From SYFY01 sp043719475 (GTDB lineage: Bacteria > Pseudomonadota > Gammaproteobacteria > Pseudomonadales > Azotimanducaceae): a stretch of DNA of 8,439 bases. Below are positions 1 through 5,655 of this stretch, piece after piece (within the stretch, counting starts at the first letter, position 1; each line of letters opens with the position of its first letter). The stretch spans positions 1-8,439 of the forward strand of contig JAYSTS010000008.1 of the NCBI GenBank assembly GCA_043719475.1, written 5' to 3'. The position numbers were made by a program, and so were the translations under genes. The notes below the pieces were generated by a model that was not told the DNA's origin, ran no database searches, and saw nothing but the letters and a program-made list of their open reading frames with translations.

Positions 1-280
1 CAGACATAAGAACACACGTTTCGCAACCCACACCTTCAATCGGGCGCAGGAGTGCGGTGCAAACTAAGGTGTGTGGTATTCGACTGTCCTTGCAGCATCT
101 TCTGACGGCAACAGCTGCAACAGCTGAAATCGCTTCAAGCCCGCATCCGGCGAGGCGGAGTTTCTCGCCAGCATCAGCGGACCTGGCGGTGATGCCAACC
201 AGTGCCAGTGGTACCGAAATGAGGATGACAAGCGGCACCAGCGCATATTCAACGATTTGTAGTAGATTTTTTGATGCTAA
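1..280 (-). CDS. Possible partial membrane protein, open to left edge
   Basis: On the minus strand a frame stays open from inside the 3' end of the DUF2277 gene to the window edge. From about base 256 down to 185 it reads as one strongly hydrophobic stretch (EYALVPLVILISVPLALVGI), a plausible transmembrane helix, followed by a mixed Cys- and Arg-containing segment. Codon use looks plausible for coding DNA, but there is no ATG; CTG 241 or GTG 238 would be the first usable starts, and neither has a Shine-Dalgarno sequence. I recognise no family. It could equally be a chance open frame or the remnant of a gene. The start given is the first codon of the open stretch past the DUF2277 stop, not a proposed start codon. 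Confidence 0.18.
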
Positions 281-552
281 GGTCTCGGTCCAAAACGTAG
301 CGCCGAGCGTTCTTTCGCGCGCGCTGCTTCAATTTCCCTGCTCTTTGGTTCAACGGTGGTGACCAGCTGGGCGAGCAGTTCCTGTGCAACTGCAGCTACC
401 CGCTCTACCGCTAATTCGAACGCGACTTCGTTCGCTTTGGACGGCACGTTGAACCCGCTAAGTTTTCGTATGAATTGAAGCGATGCATCCCGGACTTCCC
501 GATCAGTTGCTGGAGGTTCGAAATTGAACAGCGTTTTGATGTTTCGGCACAT
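277..552 (-). CDS. DUF2277 family protein
   Basis: This encodes 91 residues with the signature N-terminus of the DUF2277 family: MCRNIKTLFNFEPPAT at residues 1-16, then a conserved region with RKLSGF (about 29-34) and PSKANE (37-42), followed by an amphipathic helix rich in Ala, Val and Glu. Family members are small, usually 80-95 residues, so this is full length; their function is unknown. No signal peptide or membrane segment is visible. The start is supported by AAAAGG at 561-566, eight bases upstream of the ATG. The C-terminal tail (from about residue 65) is rich in Arg, Lys and Glu and is likely variable or disordered. The gene stands alone, divergent from the ATPase gene to its right across a 335-bp gap. 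Confidence 0.88.
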   Translation of the reverse strand: MCRNIKTLFNFEPPATDREVRDASLQFIRKLSGFNVPSKANEVAFELAVERVAAVAQELLAQLVTTVEPKSREIEAARAKERSALRFGPRP

Positions 553-750
553 GGTTACGACCTTTTGTAAGAGGCAATGGGATGTTAGGTCATCGATTTG
601 CCGGCGCCAAGAATGTCAAACACAATCTCTCAAGACACGCCGGAAGTATTGGCGCGTCCCAATTCCTTAACTCTCGTTTCGCCCCGCTGAGCGTACGACA
701 ACTCCCTCAACATCAGTGCGAAGTCAATGAGCCGACAATCGTTCGTCTGA

Positions 751-789
751 GTCTCGCCAACACCTCTTGCCGATACCTCTCGCCGATAC
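751..789. repeat. Three imperfect 13-bp tandem repeats
   Basis: The three consecutive units are 751-763 (gtctcgccaacac), 764-776 (ctcttgccgatac) and 777-789 (ctctcgccgatac). The second and third differ at one position; the first and third differ at three. The array lies in the non-coding gap between divergent genes, about 50 bp before the large dyad. It may be a decayed short tandem duplication. No protein-binding consensus is recognised. Confidence 0.5.
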
Positions 790-836
790 CCGCGTGCTCA
801 TAGCATCAATATGGTGCTGTAGGGAACATTATTCAT

Positions 837-877
837 GACCATGAAAAACCCGTATCGTATACGGGATATTCATGGTC
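837..877. promoter_or_regulatory. 41-bp dyad in front of the ATPase gene, possible operator
   Basis: The dyad is centred on base 857. The outer arms are GACCATGAA (837-845) and TTCATGGTC (869-877), perfectly complementary. The inner arms are CCCGTAT (849-855) and ATACGGG (859-865), also perfect. In total 17 of 20 base pairs across the axis match; the mismatches are two in the short linkers between arms and one next to the centre. The right outer arm ends four bases before the TATAAT box and 10 bases before the ATG, so the dyad covers the space where a -35 element and spacer would lie. That position suits a two-turn operator for a dimeric regulator. As single-stranded DNA or RNA it would form a strong hairpin, but there is no T-tract, so terminator function is unlikely. 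Confidence 0.6.
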
Positions 878-880
878 TAA

Positions 881-886
881 TATAAT
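881..886 (+). promoter_or_regulatory. Consensus -10 box (TATAAT) almost touching the ATPase ATG
   Basis: A perfect TATAAT sits at 881-886, with only one base between it and the ATG at 888. A transcript begun 6-8 bases after this box would start downstream of the ATG. The box is therefore either a chance match, or it implies an atypical start: a leaderless message using TAATAT (878-883), or an upstream promoter. No -35 consensus lies 16-18 bp upstream; that space is filled by the dyad at 837-877. No Shine-Dalgarno sequence precedes the ATG. Confidence 0.35.
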
Positions 887-887
887 C

Positions 888-2024
888 ATGATAAAGCGTA
901 AAACCGACCTCGAGAGAATTCGCCGTGCGCTGCGCCGTAGTCGTGTGGTCGCCCTTCTGGGGCCGCGTCAATGTGGAAAATCCACGCTCGCGCGCGAGTT
1001 TGTAGCACCGAACTCGCTTAACTATTTCGACCTCGAAGATCCCGAGAGCTTGGCCCGGCTGACCACGCCAGAGACCGCGTTGCGTCCGCTCAAAGGCTTG
1101 GTCGTAATCGACGAGATTCAGCGCCGCCCCGACTTGTTTCCGCTGCTTCGCGTGTTGGCAGACCGCAAGCCCCTGCAGGCTCGCTTCCTGATTCTTGGCA
1201 GTGTGGTGCCGGCGTTGCTGCAACAGTCATCTGAATCACTCGCTGGACGTTTGGAATTAATTTCGCTCGAGGGGTTTCGATTGGCAGATCTCGGCGCCGC
1301 GGCACAGGACCAGCATTGGCGACGCGGTGGATTTCCGTTGTCCTTCATTGCGCGGAGTGAAAGTGATTCGCTGGCATGGAGGCGGCAGTTTCTGCAGACC
1401 TTCGTCGAGCGAGACATGCCACAGCTTGGGGTGACCATACCAGCGGTCGCGTTGCGGCGTTTCTGGAGCATGGTTGCGCACTACCACGGCCAGACCTGGA
1501 ATGGCGCAGAACTGGCGCGTGCACTAGCCGTCAATGAGTCGACAGTACGCCGTCATCTGGATCTCATGACGGGCGTGTACATGCTGCGGCAATTGCCGCC
1601 CTGGTTTGAAAACCTCGGCAAGCGGCAGGTGAAGGCGCCAAAAATATACATACGCGATTCAGGGCTACTGCACGCGCTGCTGGGCATCACCACGCGACGG
1701 GATTTGGAGCACCATCCTAAAGTCGGTGCGTCCTGGGAAGGCTACGCAGTTGAGGAAGTGCTGAAAGCGCTCAATCCAGATGACGCCTATTATTGGGCCA
1801 CTCACAACGGCGCTGAGCTTGACTTACTACTGTTCAAGAACGGTCGGCGTATCGGTGTCGAGTGTAAGCGCACGGACGCACCGACCATGACGCCGTCAAT
1901 GCGTATTGCGCTGGAAGATTTGCACCTGGACGAATTGATTGTCGTGTATCCGGGTACAAGACGGTATGCGCTATCTGACCATGCAACAGCGGTTCCGCTC
2001 AGGGATTTTGTCGGTGCCCTGTAG
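888..2024 (+). CDS. AAA_14/DUF4143 ATPase
   Basis: The 378-residue length is typical for the stand-alone family of P-loop ATPases with a C-terminal DUF4143 domain. The Walker A motif is GPRQCGKST (residues 25-33), Walker B is LVVIDEIQ (71-78), and a sensor-like LGS (103-105) is followed by SLAGR (117-121). The middle part carries a helical region (about 175-235) with a predicted helix-turn-helix-like stretch (ALAVNESTVRRHL). In the C-terminal domain GASWEGYAVEE is followed by E310-x-D312 and E325-x-K327, the pattern of a PD-(D/E)xK nuclease-like fold. The biological role of the family is not settled; DNA binding or processing is inference. The family's usual GSASP after sensor 1 reads GSVVP here. 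ATG 888 is the first start codon in the frame after stop 801-803, but it has no ribosome binding site. The gene is monocistronic and solitary, as is usual for this family in accessory regions. Confidence 0.9.
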   Translation: MIKRKTDLERIRRALRRSRVVALLGPRQCGKSTLAREFVAPNSLNYFDLEDPESLARLTTPETALRPLKGLVVIDEIQRRPDLFPLLRVLADRKPLQARFLILGSVVPALLQQSSESLAGRLELISLEGFRLADLGAAAQDQHWRRGGFPLSFIARSESDSLAWRRQFLQTFVERDMPQLGVTIPAVALRRFWSMVAHYHGQTWNGAELARALAVNESTVRRHLDLMTGVYMLRQLPPWFENLGKRQVKAPKIYIRDSGLLHALLGITTRRDLEHHPKVGASWEGYAVEEVLKALNPDDAYYWATHNGAELDLLLFKNGRRIGVECKRTDAPTMTPSMRIALEDLHLDELIVVYPGTRRYALSDHATAVPLRDFVGAL

Positions 2025-2166
2025 TCGCCGCACTGCCAGCCAGCAACCTCCCACGCGTGGCGGCGATCATAGTCCGACTCCATAAACCGACTAAATGCAC
2101 TCGAACTCCGCGTCGTACACGCCCGAGCGCGTGGTGAACCTGGTGCAGGTGCGTTAACCTGCCCAC
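2025..2166 (+). other. Nitroreductase leader with short ORF and small hairpins
   Basis: This 142-bp gap holds a 20-codon frame (ATG 2095, stop TAA 2155-2157) in phase with, and nine bases before, the nitroreductase ATG; it reads MHSNSASYTPERVVNLVQVR and has no ribosome binding site. Two small stems lie in it: CACGC/GCGTG (2118-2122 with 2129-2133) and GCAGGT/ACCTGC (2145-2150 with 2157-2162). The second covers the place where the nitroreductase ribosome binding site should be. A longer stem, TCGCCGC/GCGGCGA (2025-2031 with 2059-2066 region), starts right after the ATPase stop but has a 28-base loop and no T-run, so it is a poor terminator candidate. No function is claimed. Confidence 0.3.
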
Positions 2167-2814
2167 ATGAACGAACTGAACGACGAACTTCATCTACCCA
2201 GCATCGACTGGGTGCTGTCTACCGCGCGCTCGATCCGGCGAAACCTCGACTTCGAACGCCCCATCGAGATGGAAGTTCTACTGGACTGCATCGACATCGC
2301 AGCTCAAGCACCCACCGGGGCGGCCGGGGAGAACTGGCGTTTTGTCGTCGTGACGGACCCGGCGTCCAAGGCCCAACTCTCTTCACTCTATGCGTCCGTC
2401 CTCAATGAATTTGCGGCACTCCGAGGCATCCAGATCAAGGCCACACAAAAGGCACTGGTCAGCCGCCTTCACGAAATACCCGCGATGATCTTTGTCTGTG
2501 CAACAACGCCACCACCAGGTGCGGAAGTCAGTCAGCAGATCGGTTATTACGGATCCCTGTTGCCTGCGGCATGGTCGCTGATGCTGGCGTTACGGGCGCG
2601 CCACATCGGTGCCACGTGGACCAGCTTGTTGGCTGCCCGCCAGCAGCAAGTGGCCGACATACTCGCAATGCCCACCGGGTGCATGCATCTGGTCATGCTG
2701 CCAGTGGGTTACATGAAGGGCGTGACATTGAAGAAGGCCGAGCGACAGAAGGCGGCCGAGATCACCTTCGTCAATCGCTGGGGCAGTCAATCGCTGGGGA
2801 GTCAATCGCGCTGA
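2167..2814 (+). CDS. Nitroreductase family protein (FMN-dependent oxidoreductase)
   Basis: The 215-residue protein has the nitroreductase fold signature. ARSIRRNLDF (residues 20-29) matches the N-terminal FMN-phosphate-binding Arg cluster, and QAPTGAAGENWRFVVVTD (47-64) matches the second FMN-contacting segment. A central helix, YYGSLLPAAWSLMLALRA, is followed by the GATWTS region, and the C-terminal LPVGYMKG motif is present. Such enzymes are cytosolic, usually dimeric, and use NAD(P)H to reduce nitro groups, quinones or enones; the substrate cannot be read from sequence. ATG 2167 is the first start after an in-frame TAA at 2155; the Shine-Dalgarno is poor and overlaps a small hairpin. The last residues (SQSLGSQSR) come from a 15-bp in-frame duplication. 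The gene ends 34 bp before the stop of the convergent sucrase/ferredoxin-like gene. Confidence 0.87.
   Translation: MNELNDELHLPSIDWVLSTARSIRRNLDFERPIEMEVLLDCIDIAAQAPTGAAGENWRFVVVTDPASKAQLSSLYASVLNEFAALRGIQIKATQKALVSRLHEIPAMIFVCATTPPPGAEVSQQIGYYGSLLPAAWSLMLALRARHIGATWTSLLAARQQQVADILAMPTGCMHLVMLPVGYMKGVTLKKAERQKAAEITFVNRWGSQSLGSQSR
2771..2809 (+). repeat. 15/16-bp tandem duplication at the end of the nitroreductase gene
   Basis: Copy one is TCAATCGCTGGGGCAG (2771-2786), copy two TCAATCGCTGGGGAG (2787-2801), and a partial third copy TCAATCGC (2802-2809) follows. Removing the extra unit of 15 bases would leave the frame intact and give a C-terminus ending WGSQSR instead of WGSQSLGSQSR. This points to replication slippage that lengthened the tail by five residues. 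Confidence 0.7.
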
Positions 2815-2848
2815 TGCCCAAGGCTGAAGCACAGCCCGGCATCGGTAA

Positions 2849-3664
2849 TCAGCCATTCGGGACCTGGGTCAGTACGTATTCCAGGGACGGCTTGCCTCGT
2901 TCATCCCCACAACTGGCCATCGAGATGATGCCTCTTGCCACAACACCAACCGTTCCTGTCACAAAACGAACGCGCCATTGCTGCTCGCCAAGTCGCTCCA
3001 CAGATTCCAGCGATGTATCCAGCCCACTGAGGATTTCAGCCGCCTGTACTTCGGGTGCATAACAGGTTCGACCACGCGCGAGCGGCCGATGCAGCAAGCC
3101 GTTCTCTGTGGCTAACAGCAGCGCATCCAAGTCCTGCGGCGTCACTCTGCCGTAGAGCGTCGCGTTCGGCGCCACCAGCACGTTGGCCGCAAAACGATGG
3201 CCACCAAGGTGACTGGTCTGCCAGACACGATCCTGGACACGTTCGCGCAGCGCGCGATATACCGGCAAGCCGAACTCGGCACAACAGAGATCTCGCTGCC
3301 CATGAGTGCAGACAAAATAGTTCACGCCCTCTGCGGCTTGATCCGAAGCGGTGATCAATGATGCATAGTCCGGAGCCGATCGGACCTTGGTGACATTGTT
3401 CTGAATCGTGAAGAGTCGAAGCTCGCCGGATGAACGCTGTTTGATCATCTGCAAGCGAGCGGCTAGACCATTAACGCGATATTCAGCCAGCAACGCATCG
3501 AGCCATGTCCTGGTGGCTGCATCAAGGTCGTGGTCGGTCGCGACTTTCGGGCGCCAGACCCCTCGATATTCAAGCATCAGCCAGACATCCACACGATCCG
3601 CCGTTCCGGCCAAAGCTTCGGCGGCTTCGCGCGATTGAACCGAACAAAAAGACTGGATAGTCAT
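2849..3664 (-). CDS. Sucrase/ferredoxin-like (Suc_Fer, Apd1-type) [2Fe-2S] protein
   Basis: With the start at ATG 3664 the product has 271 residues. The N-terminal part (CSVQSREAAEALAGTADRVD, residues 7-26, then WLMLEYRGVW) is typical of the Suc_Fer-like family, which has a thioredoxin-like fold. The cluster-binding part carries C119 and C127/C128 in CTHGQRDLCC, and H152 and H156 in HLGGH. In yeast Apd1 the same spacing (C-x8-C and H-x3-H) supplies the two Cys and two His ligands of a non-Rieske [2Fe-2S] cluster. The C-terminal SCGDERGKPS is also family-like. A redox role in the cytosol is likely; the partner is unknown, and the name sucrase is historical. The start is uncertain: ATG 3700 (283 residues) has GGTGA upstream, and ATG 3784 (311 residues) has AAGG but would overlap the ribosome binding site of the divergent operon. 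The added N-terminal residues do not resemble the family. Confidence 0.85.
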   Translation of the reverse strand: MTIQSFCSVQSREAAEALAGTADRVDVWLMLEYRGVWRPKVATDHDLDAATRTWLDALLAEYRVNGLAARLQMIKQRSSGELRLFTIQNNVTKVRSAPDYASLITASDQAAEGVNYFVCTHGQRDLCCAEFGLPVYRALRERVQDRVWQTSHLGGHRFAANVLVAPNATLYGRVTPQDLDALLLATENGLLHRPLARGRTCYAPEVQAAEILSGLDTSLESVERLGEQQWRVRFVTGTVGVVARGIISMASCGDERGKPSLEYVLTQVPNG

Positions 3665-3695
3665 TGGCGAGCCATAGGGGGCAAAGGAAGCCTGG

Positions 3696-3724
3696 ATCAT
3701 GCCGTTCACCGAGAGGGAGGGCAA
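3696..3724 (-). promoter_or_regulatory. Weak candidate promoter for the Suc_Fer gene
   Basis: On the minus strand, TTGCCC (3719-3724) and CATGAT (3696-3701) are 17 bp apart, each matching four of six sigma70 consensus bases. A transcript would start near 3689, about 25 bases before ATG 3664. This favours the 3664 start over those at 3700 and 3784, but the match is weak. Confidence 0.25.
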
Positions 3725-3744
3725 TACTTCGGCAGGCTTCGGGT

Positions 3745-3750
3745 TATGAT
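3745..3750 (+). promoter_or_regulatory. Candidate -10 box (TATGAT) for the MmgE/PrpD operon
   Basis: TATGAT differs from consensus at one base and lies about 25 bases before the strong ribosome binding site at 3770-3774. No -35 consensus is seen 16-18 bp upstream. Two CTTCGG copies 10 bp apart (3727-3732 and 3737-3742) occupy that space and could bind an activator, which would fit a substrate-induced operon; this is inference. Confidence 0.3.
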
Positions 3751-3782
3751 TCAGCGAGATTCGAAAAAGGGAGGGAGAAACC

Positions 3783-3824
3783 ATGGATCACACCTTCGGT
3801 GCCAACACCAGGTATCCATCTTGA
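3783..3824 (+). CDS. 13-codon leader frame (or frameshifted N-terminus) before MmgE/PrpD
   Basis: ATG 3783 follows the best Shine-Dalgarno sequence of the window, GGAGG at 3770-3774, eight bases away. The frame reads MDHTFGANTRYPS and stops at TGA 3822-3824. This stop overlaps TTG 3821-3823 in the form TTGA, and that TTG opens the MmgE/PrpD frame exactly where family similarity begins. There are two readings. It may be a short leader peptide whose translation delivers ribosomes to a TTG start. Alternatively, it may be the true N-terminus of the MmgE/PrpD protein separated from the rest by a real or sequencing frameshift; many relatives start with residues such as MDHT. Confidence 0.45.
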   Translation: MDHTFGANTRYPS

Positions 3825-5164
3825 AGCCCGGAGCAACGCTGCGACTGGCGGAACGTATCGCCACCAGTCGTTTCGAAGCCCTGCCGCGCAAAACGATCAC
3901 CGTCGCCAAACAATGTCTGCTCGACTATATCGGCGTCACGCTTGCCGGTATGCGCGAACCGCTCACACGGATTCTGCTGGCCGACATTCGTGAGGCCGGC
4001 GGCCACCCCCAGTCCAGCATTTTTTCCGAACTGGAACGCGCGACACTCGATCAGGCAGCACTGGTCAATGGCGCCGCTGGACACGCGCACGACTACGACG
4101 ACGTTCACACCGACATGACAGGGCACCCAACGGTACCAGTTGCGCCGGTTGTCCTGGCTCTGGCGGAAGTCTGCAACAGCTCCGGCCCTGACCTCATCAA
4201 CGCCTTTGTCGCAGGAGTTGATACGGAGTGTATCCTCGGCCGAGCGTTGGGTGCTTCGCACTACGCGCGGGGTTTCCATGCCACGGGCACACTTGGCAGT
4301 TTTGGCGCGGCCGCCGCTGCAGCACGGTTGTACCAGCTCGACTCACAAGCGACCGCACGTGCACTCGGTATCGCTGGCACACAGGCCAGCGGTCTGAAGT
4401 CGCAGTTTGGCACCATGGTCAAACCACTGCACGCCGGGCACGCCGCACAAACCGGCTTGTCTGCAGCACGTCTCGCCAAGCGTGGTTTTGAAAGCCGAAC
4501 CAATATTCTCGAGGTCGGTCAGGGTTTTGCCGCGACACAATCGCAGGGGCTGGATCTGGCGCGATTCGACGAGGCTGTGGTGCGTGATACCTACGTCCCT
4601 GGAATTTGCTTCAAATACCACGCAGCCTGCTATCTGACCCACTCGAGCATTGAAGCGACACGAACACTGATGCAGCGACATCAACTGGCTGCACGAGACA
4701 TCGACGCCGTTGAAATCAGCGTCAACGAAGGTCACTTCGGCGTCTGCAATATCCAGGCGCCTGCATCTGGACTGGAAGCAAAGTTCAGCCTGCGATTCAC
4801 CGCAGCGATGGCGATGGCCGGTGAAGACACCGCCGGAATCGATTCGTATACGGATGCTCTGACCCAGCGCCCGGAGCTTACGACTCTGCGCGACCGCATC
4901 ACGGTCAGCGCCTGGGAACAACCCCGTGCAGAATCGCGCGTTCGAATGCGTGTTGCCGGCGAATGGCTGGAGGAAGATTTCAACGTCGCCATCCCGCTCA
5001 CCGACCTCGACCTTCAGTGGCAAAAACTCTCCGCCAAGTTTCATGCCCTGGCTGATCCGCTGACGGGTCGTGACCGGGCCAACGCCATAGAGCAGTTTTG
5101 TCGTACGCTTGATACACAATCCAATCTGGATCCTCTCTTTGTTTTGTTACGAGGTCAGGCATGA
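3821..5164 (+). CDS. MmgE/PrpD family protein (dehydratase/decarboxylase/isomerase superfamily)
   Basis: From TTG 3821 the product has 447 residues, the usual family length. The family includes 2-methylcitrate dehydratase (PrpD), cis-aconitate decarboxylase, which makes itaconate, and epimerases. Visible motifs are LLDYIGVTLAG (33-43), NGAAGHAHDYDD (83-94) with H102-P103, GFH153 followed by an Ala-rich helix, VK201PLHAGHAA, and FK265YHAAC270YLTH274. These positions match the acidic, His and Lys active-site residues of cis-aconitate decarboxylase-type proteins, so the enzyme looks intact, but the reaction cannot be chosen from motifs alone. The gene starts the operon and ends in an ATGA overlap with the first MaoC gene, pointing to C5/C6 tricarboxylate or dicarboxylate metabolism. 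The start is unclear: ATG 3746 is in frame, but the 25 residues it adds (rich in Lys, Arg, His and Gln) look unlike the family. Confidence 0.88.
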   Translation: MKPGATLRLAERIATSRFEALPRKTITVAKQCLLDYIGVTLAGMREPLTRILLADIREAGGHPQSSIFSELERATLDQAALVNGAAGHAHDYDDVHTDMTGHPTVPVAPVVLALAEVCNSSGPDLINAFVAGVDTECILGRALGASHYARGFHATGTLGSFGAAAAAARLYQLDSQATARALGIAGTQASGLKSQFGTMVKPLHAGHAAQTGLSAARLAKRGFESRTNILEVGQGFAATQSQGLDLARFDEAVVRDTYVPGICFKYHAACYLTHSSIEATRTLMQRHQLAARDIDAVEISVNEGHFGVCNIQAPASGLEAKFSLRFTAAMAMAGEDTAGIDSYTDALTQRPELTTLRDRITVSAWEQPRAESRVRMRVAGEWLEEDFNVAIPLTDLDLQWQKLSAKFHALADPLTGRDRANAIEQFCRTLDTQSNLDPLFVLLRGQA

Positions 5165-5655
5165 GCGATACCGATTTCAAAACCCGCGCGAAGTTGTGGC
5201 CAAAAGGCAATCGATTCGAAGATTTCATCGAAGGTCGTGTATTCGAGCATCACTGGGGGCGCACGATCACCGACGGTGACAACGCAGCTTTCAGCACTCA
5301 GACGCTGTCTTTCTGTCCCCTCTATTTCAACGAAGTGTACGCACGCAGTCAGGGACACCCACGCACGGTGGTCAACCCACTGCTCGTCTTCAACACCGTA
5401 TTCGGGCTCACGGTTGAAGACTTGTCAGAAGGCGGTGGTCCGTTTCTGGGTGTGGACAACTGTCAGTTCCTCGAAGCGGTTTACGTGGGTGACACGTTGA
5501 CGGCCCGCAGCACCGTGGTCAGTGCGCGTGAATCAAAAGGCCAGGCCGCACTCGGCATCGTCAGCTGGCACTCGGAGGGTTTCAATCAGCATGGCAACAA
5601 AGTGCTGGATTACACAAGAACCAACCTGGTTCGCAAGCGGAGTCGTTCAGCATGA
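5161..5655 (+). CDS. MaoC-like hotdog protein 1, atypical active site
   Basis: The 164-residue single-hotdog protein belongs to the MaoC-like hydratase family close to mesaconyl-CoA/itaconyl-CoA hydratases. The N-terminal FEDFIEGRVFEHHWGRTITDGDN (19-41) is typical, followed by the central helix, then VNPLLVFNTVFGLTVEDLS and FLEAVYVGDTLTARSTVVSARESK. The hydratase motif that normally reads D-F-N-P-L-H, or N-T-x-P-L-H in the mesaconyl-CoA type, here reads SFCPLY (50-55), so both catalytic positions are changed. It may be a structural partner of the next gene product. GAGGT (5151-5155) lies five bases before the ATG, inside the MmgE/PrpD gene, and the start overlaps that gene's stop as ATGA. The protein is cytosolic; no signal peptide is seen. 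Confidence 0.88.
   Translation: MSDTDFKTRAKLWPKGNRFEDFIEGRVFEHHWGRTITDGDNAAFSTQTLSFCPLYFNEVYARSQGHPRTVVNPLLVFNTVFGLTVEDLSEGGGPFLGVDNCQFLEAVYVGDTLTARSTVVSARESKGQAALGIVSWHSEGFNQHGNKVLDYTRTNLVRKRSRSA

Larger units (their letters stand above)
553..887. other. 335-bp intergenic stretch without a convincing gene
   Basis: The stretch separates the divergent DUF2277 and DUF4143 ATPase genes. Neither strand holds an ORF with recognisable homology. On the minus strand a 56-codon frame between stops (roughly 630-800) has fairly coding-like composition and could start at ATG 713 to give 27 residues, but it lacks a ribosome binding site and resembles no family I know; it may be a gene remnant. A TGTCAA at 614-619 (TTGACA on the minus strand) could be a -35 element for DUF2277, but no fitting -10 was found. 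The right end holds a 13-bp tandem repeat (751-789) and the large dyad and -10 element listed separately. Confidence 0.6.

Noticed and set aside
57..362. Plus-strand open frame of 101 codons
   Set aside because: It overlaps the DUF2277 3' end, starts without a ribosome binding site and has a low-complexity Ser/Ala composition without family resemblance.
582..803. Plus-strand open frame of 73 codons between the divergent genes
   Set aside because: No ribosome binding site, no recognisable motif, and it runs through the tandem repeat; not supported as a gene.
837..877. Dyad as an intrinsic terminator or CRISPR-like repeat
   Set aside because: There is no T-tract after it, no upstream plus-strand gene to terminate, and only a single copy in the window.
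870..1223. Minus-strand frame of 117 codons over the ATPase 5' half
   Set aside because: It is antisense to the Walker A and Walker B region of a convincing gene and has no family features.
2822..2836. GGCTG/CAGCC hairpin between the convergent nitroreductase and Suc_Fer genes
   Set aside because: The stem is only 5 bp with no T-run, so it does not support a terminator call.
4343..5119. Long minus-strand open frame of 258 codons
   Set aside because: It lies wholly opposite the MmgE/PrpD gene, which carries clear family motifs; the minus frame has no recognisable domain and looks like a codon-bias shadow.
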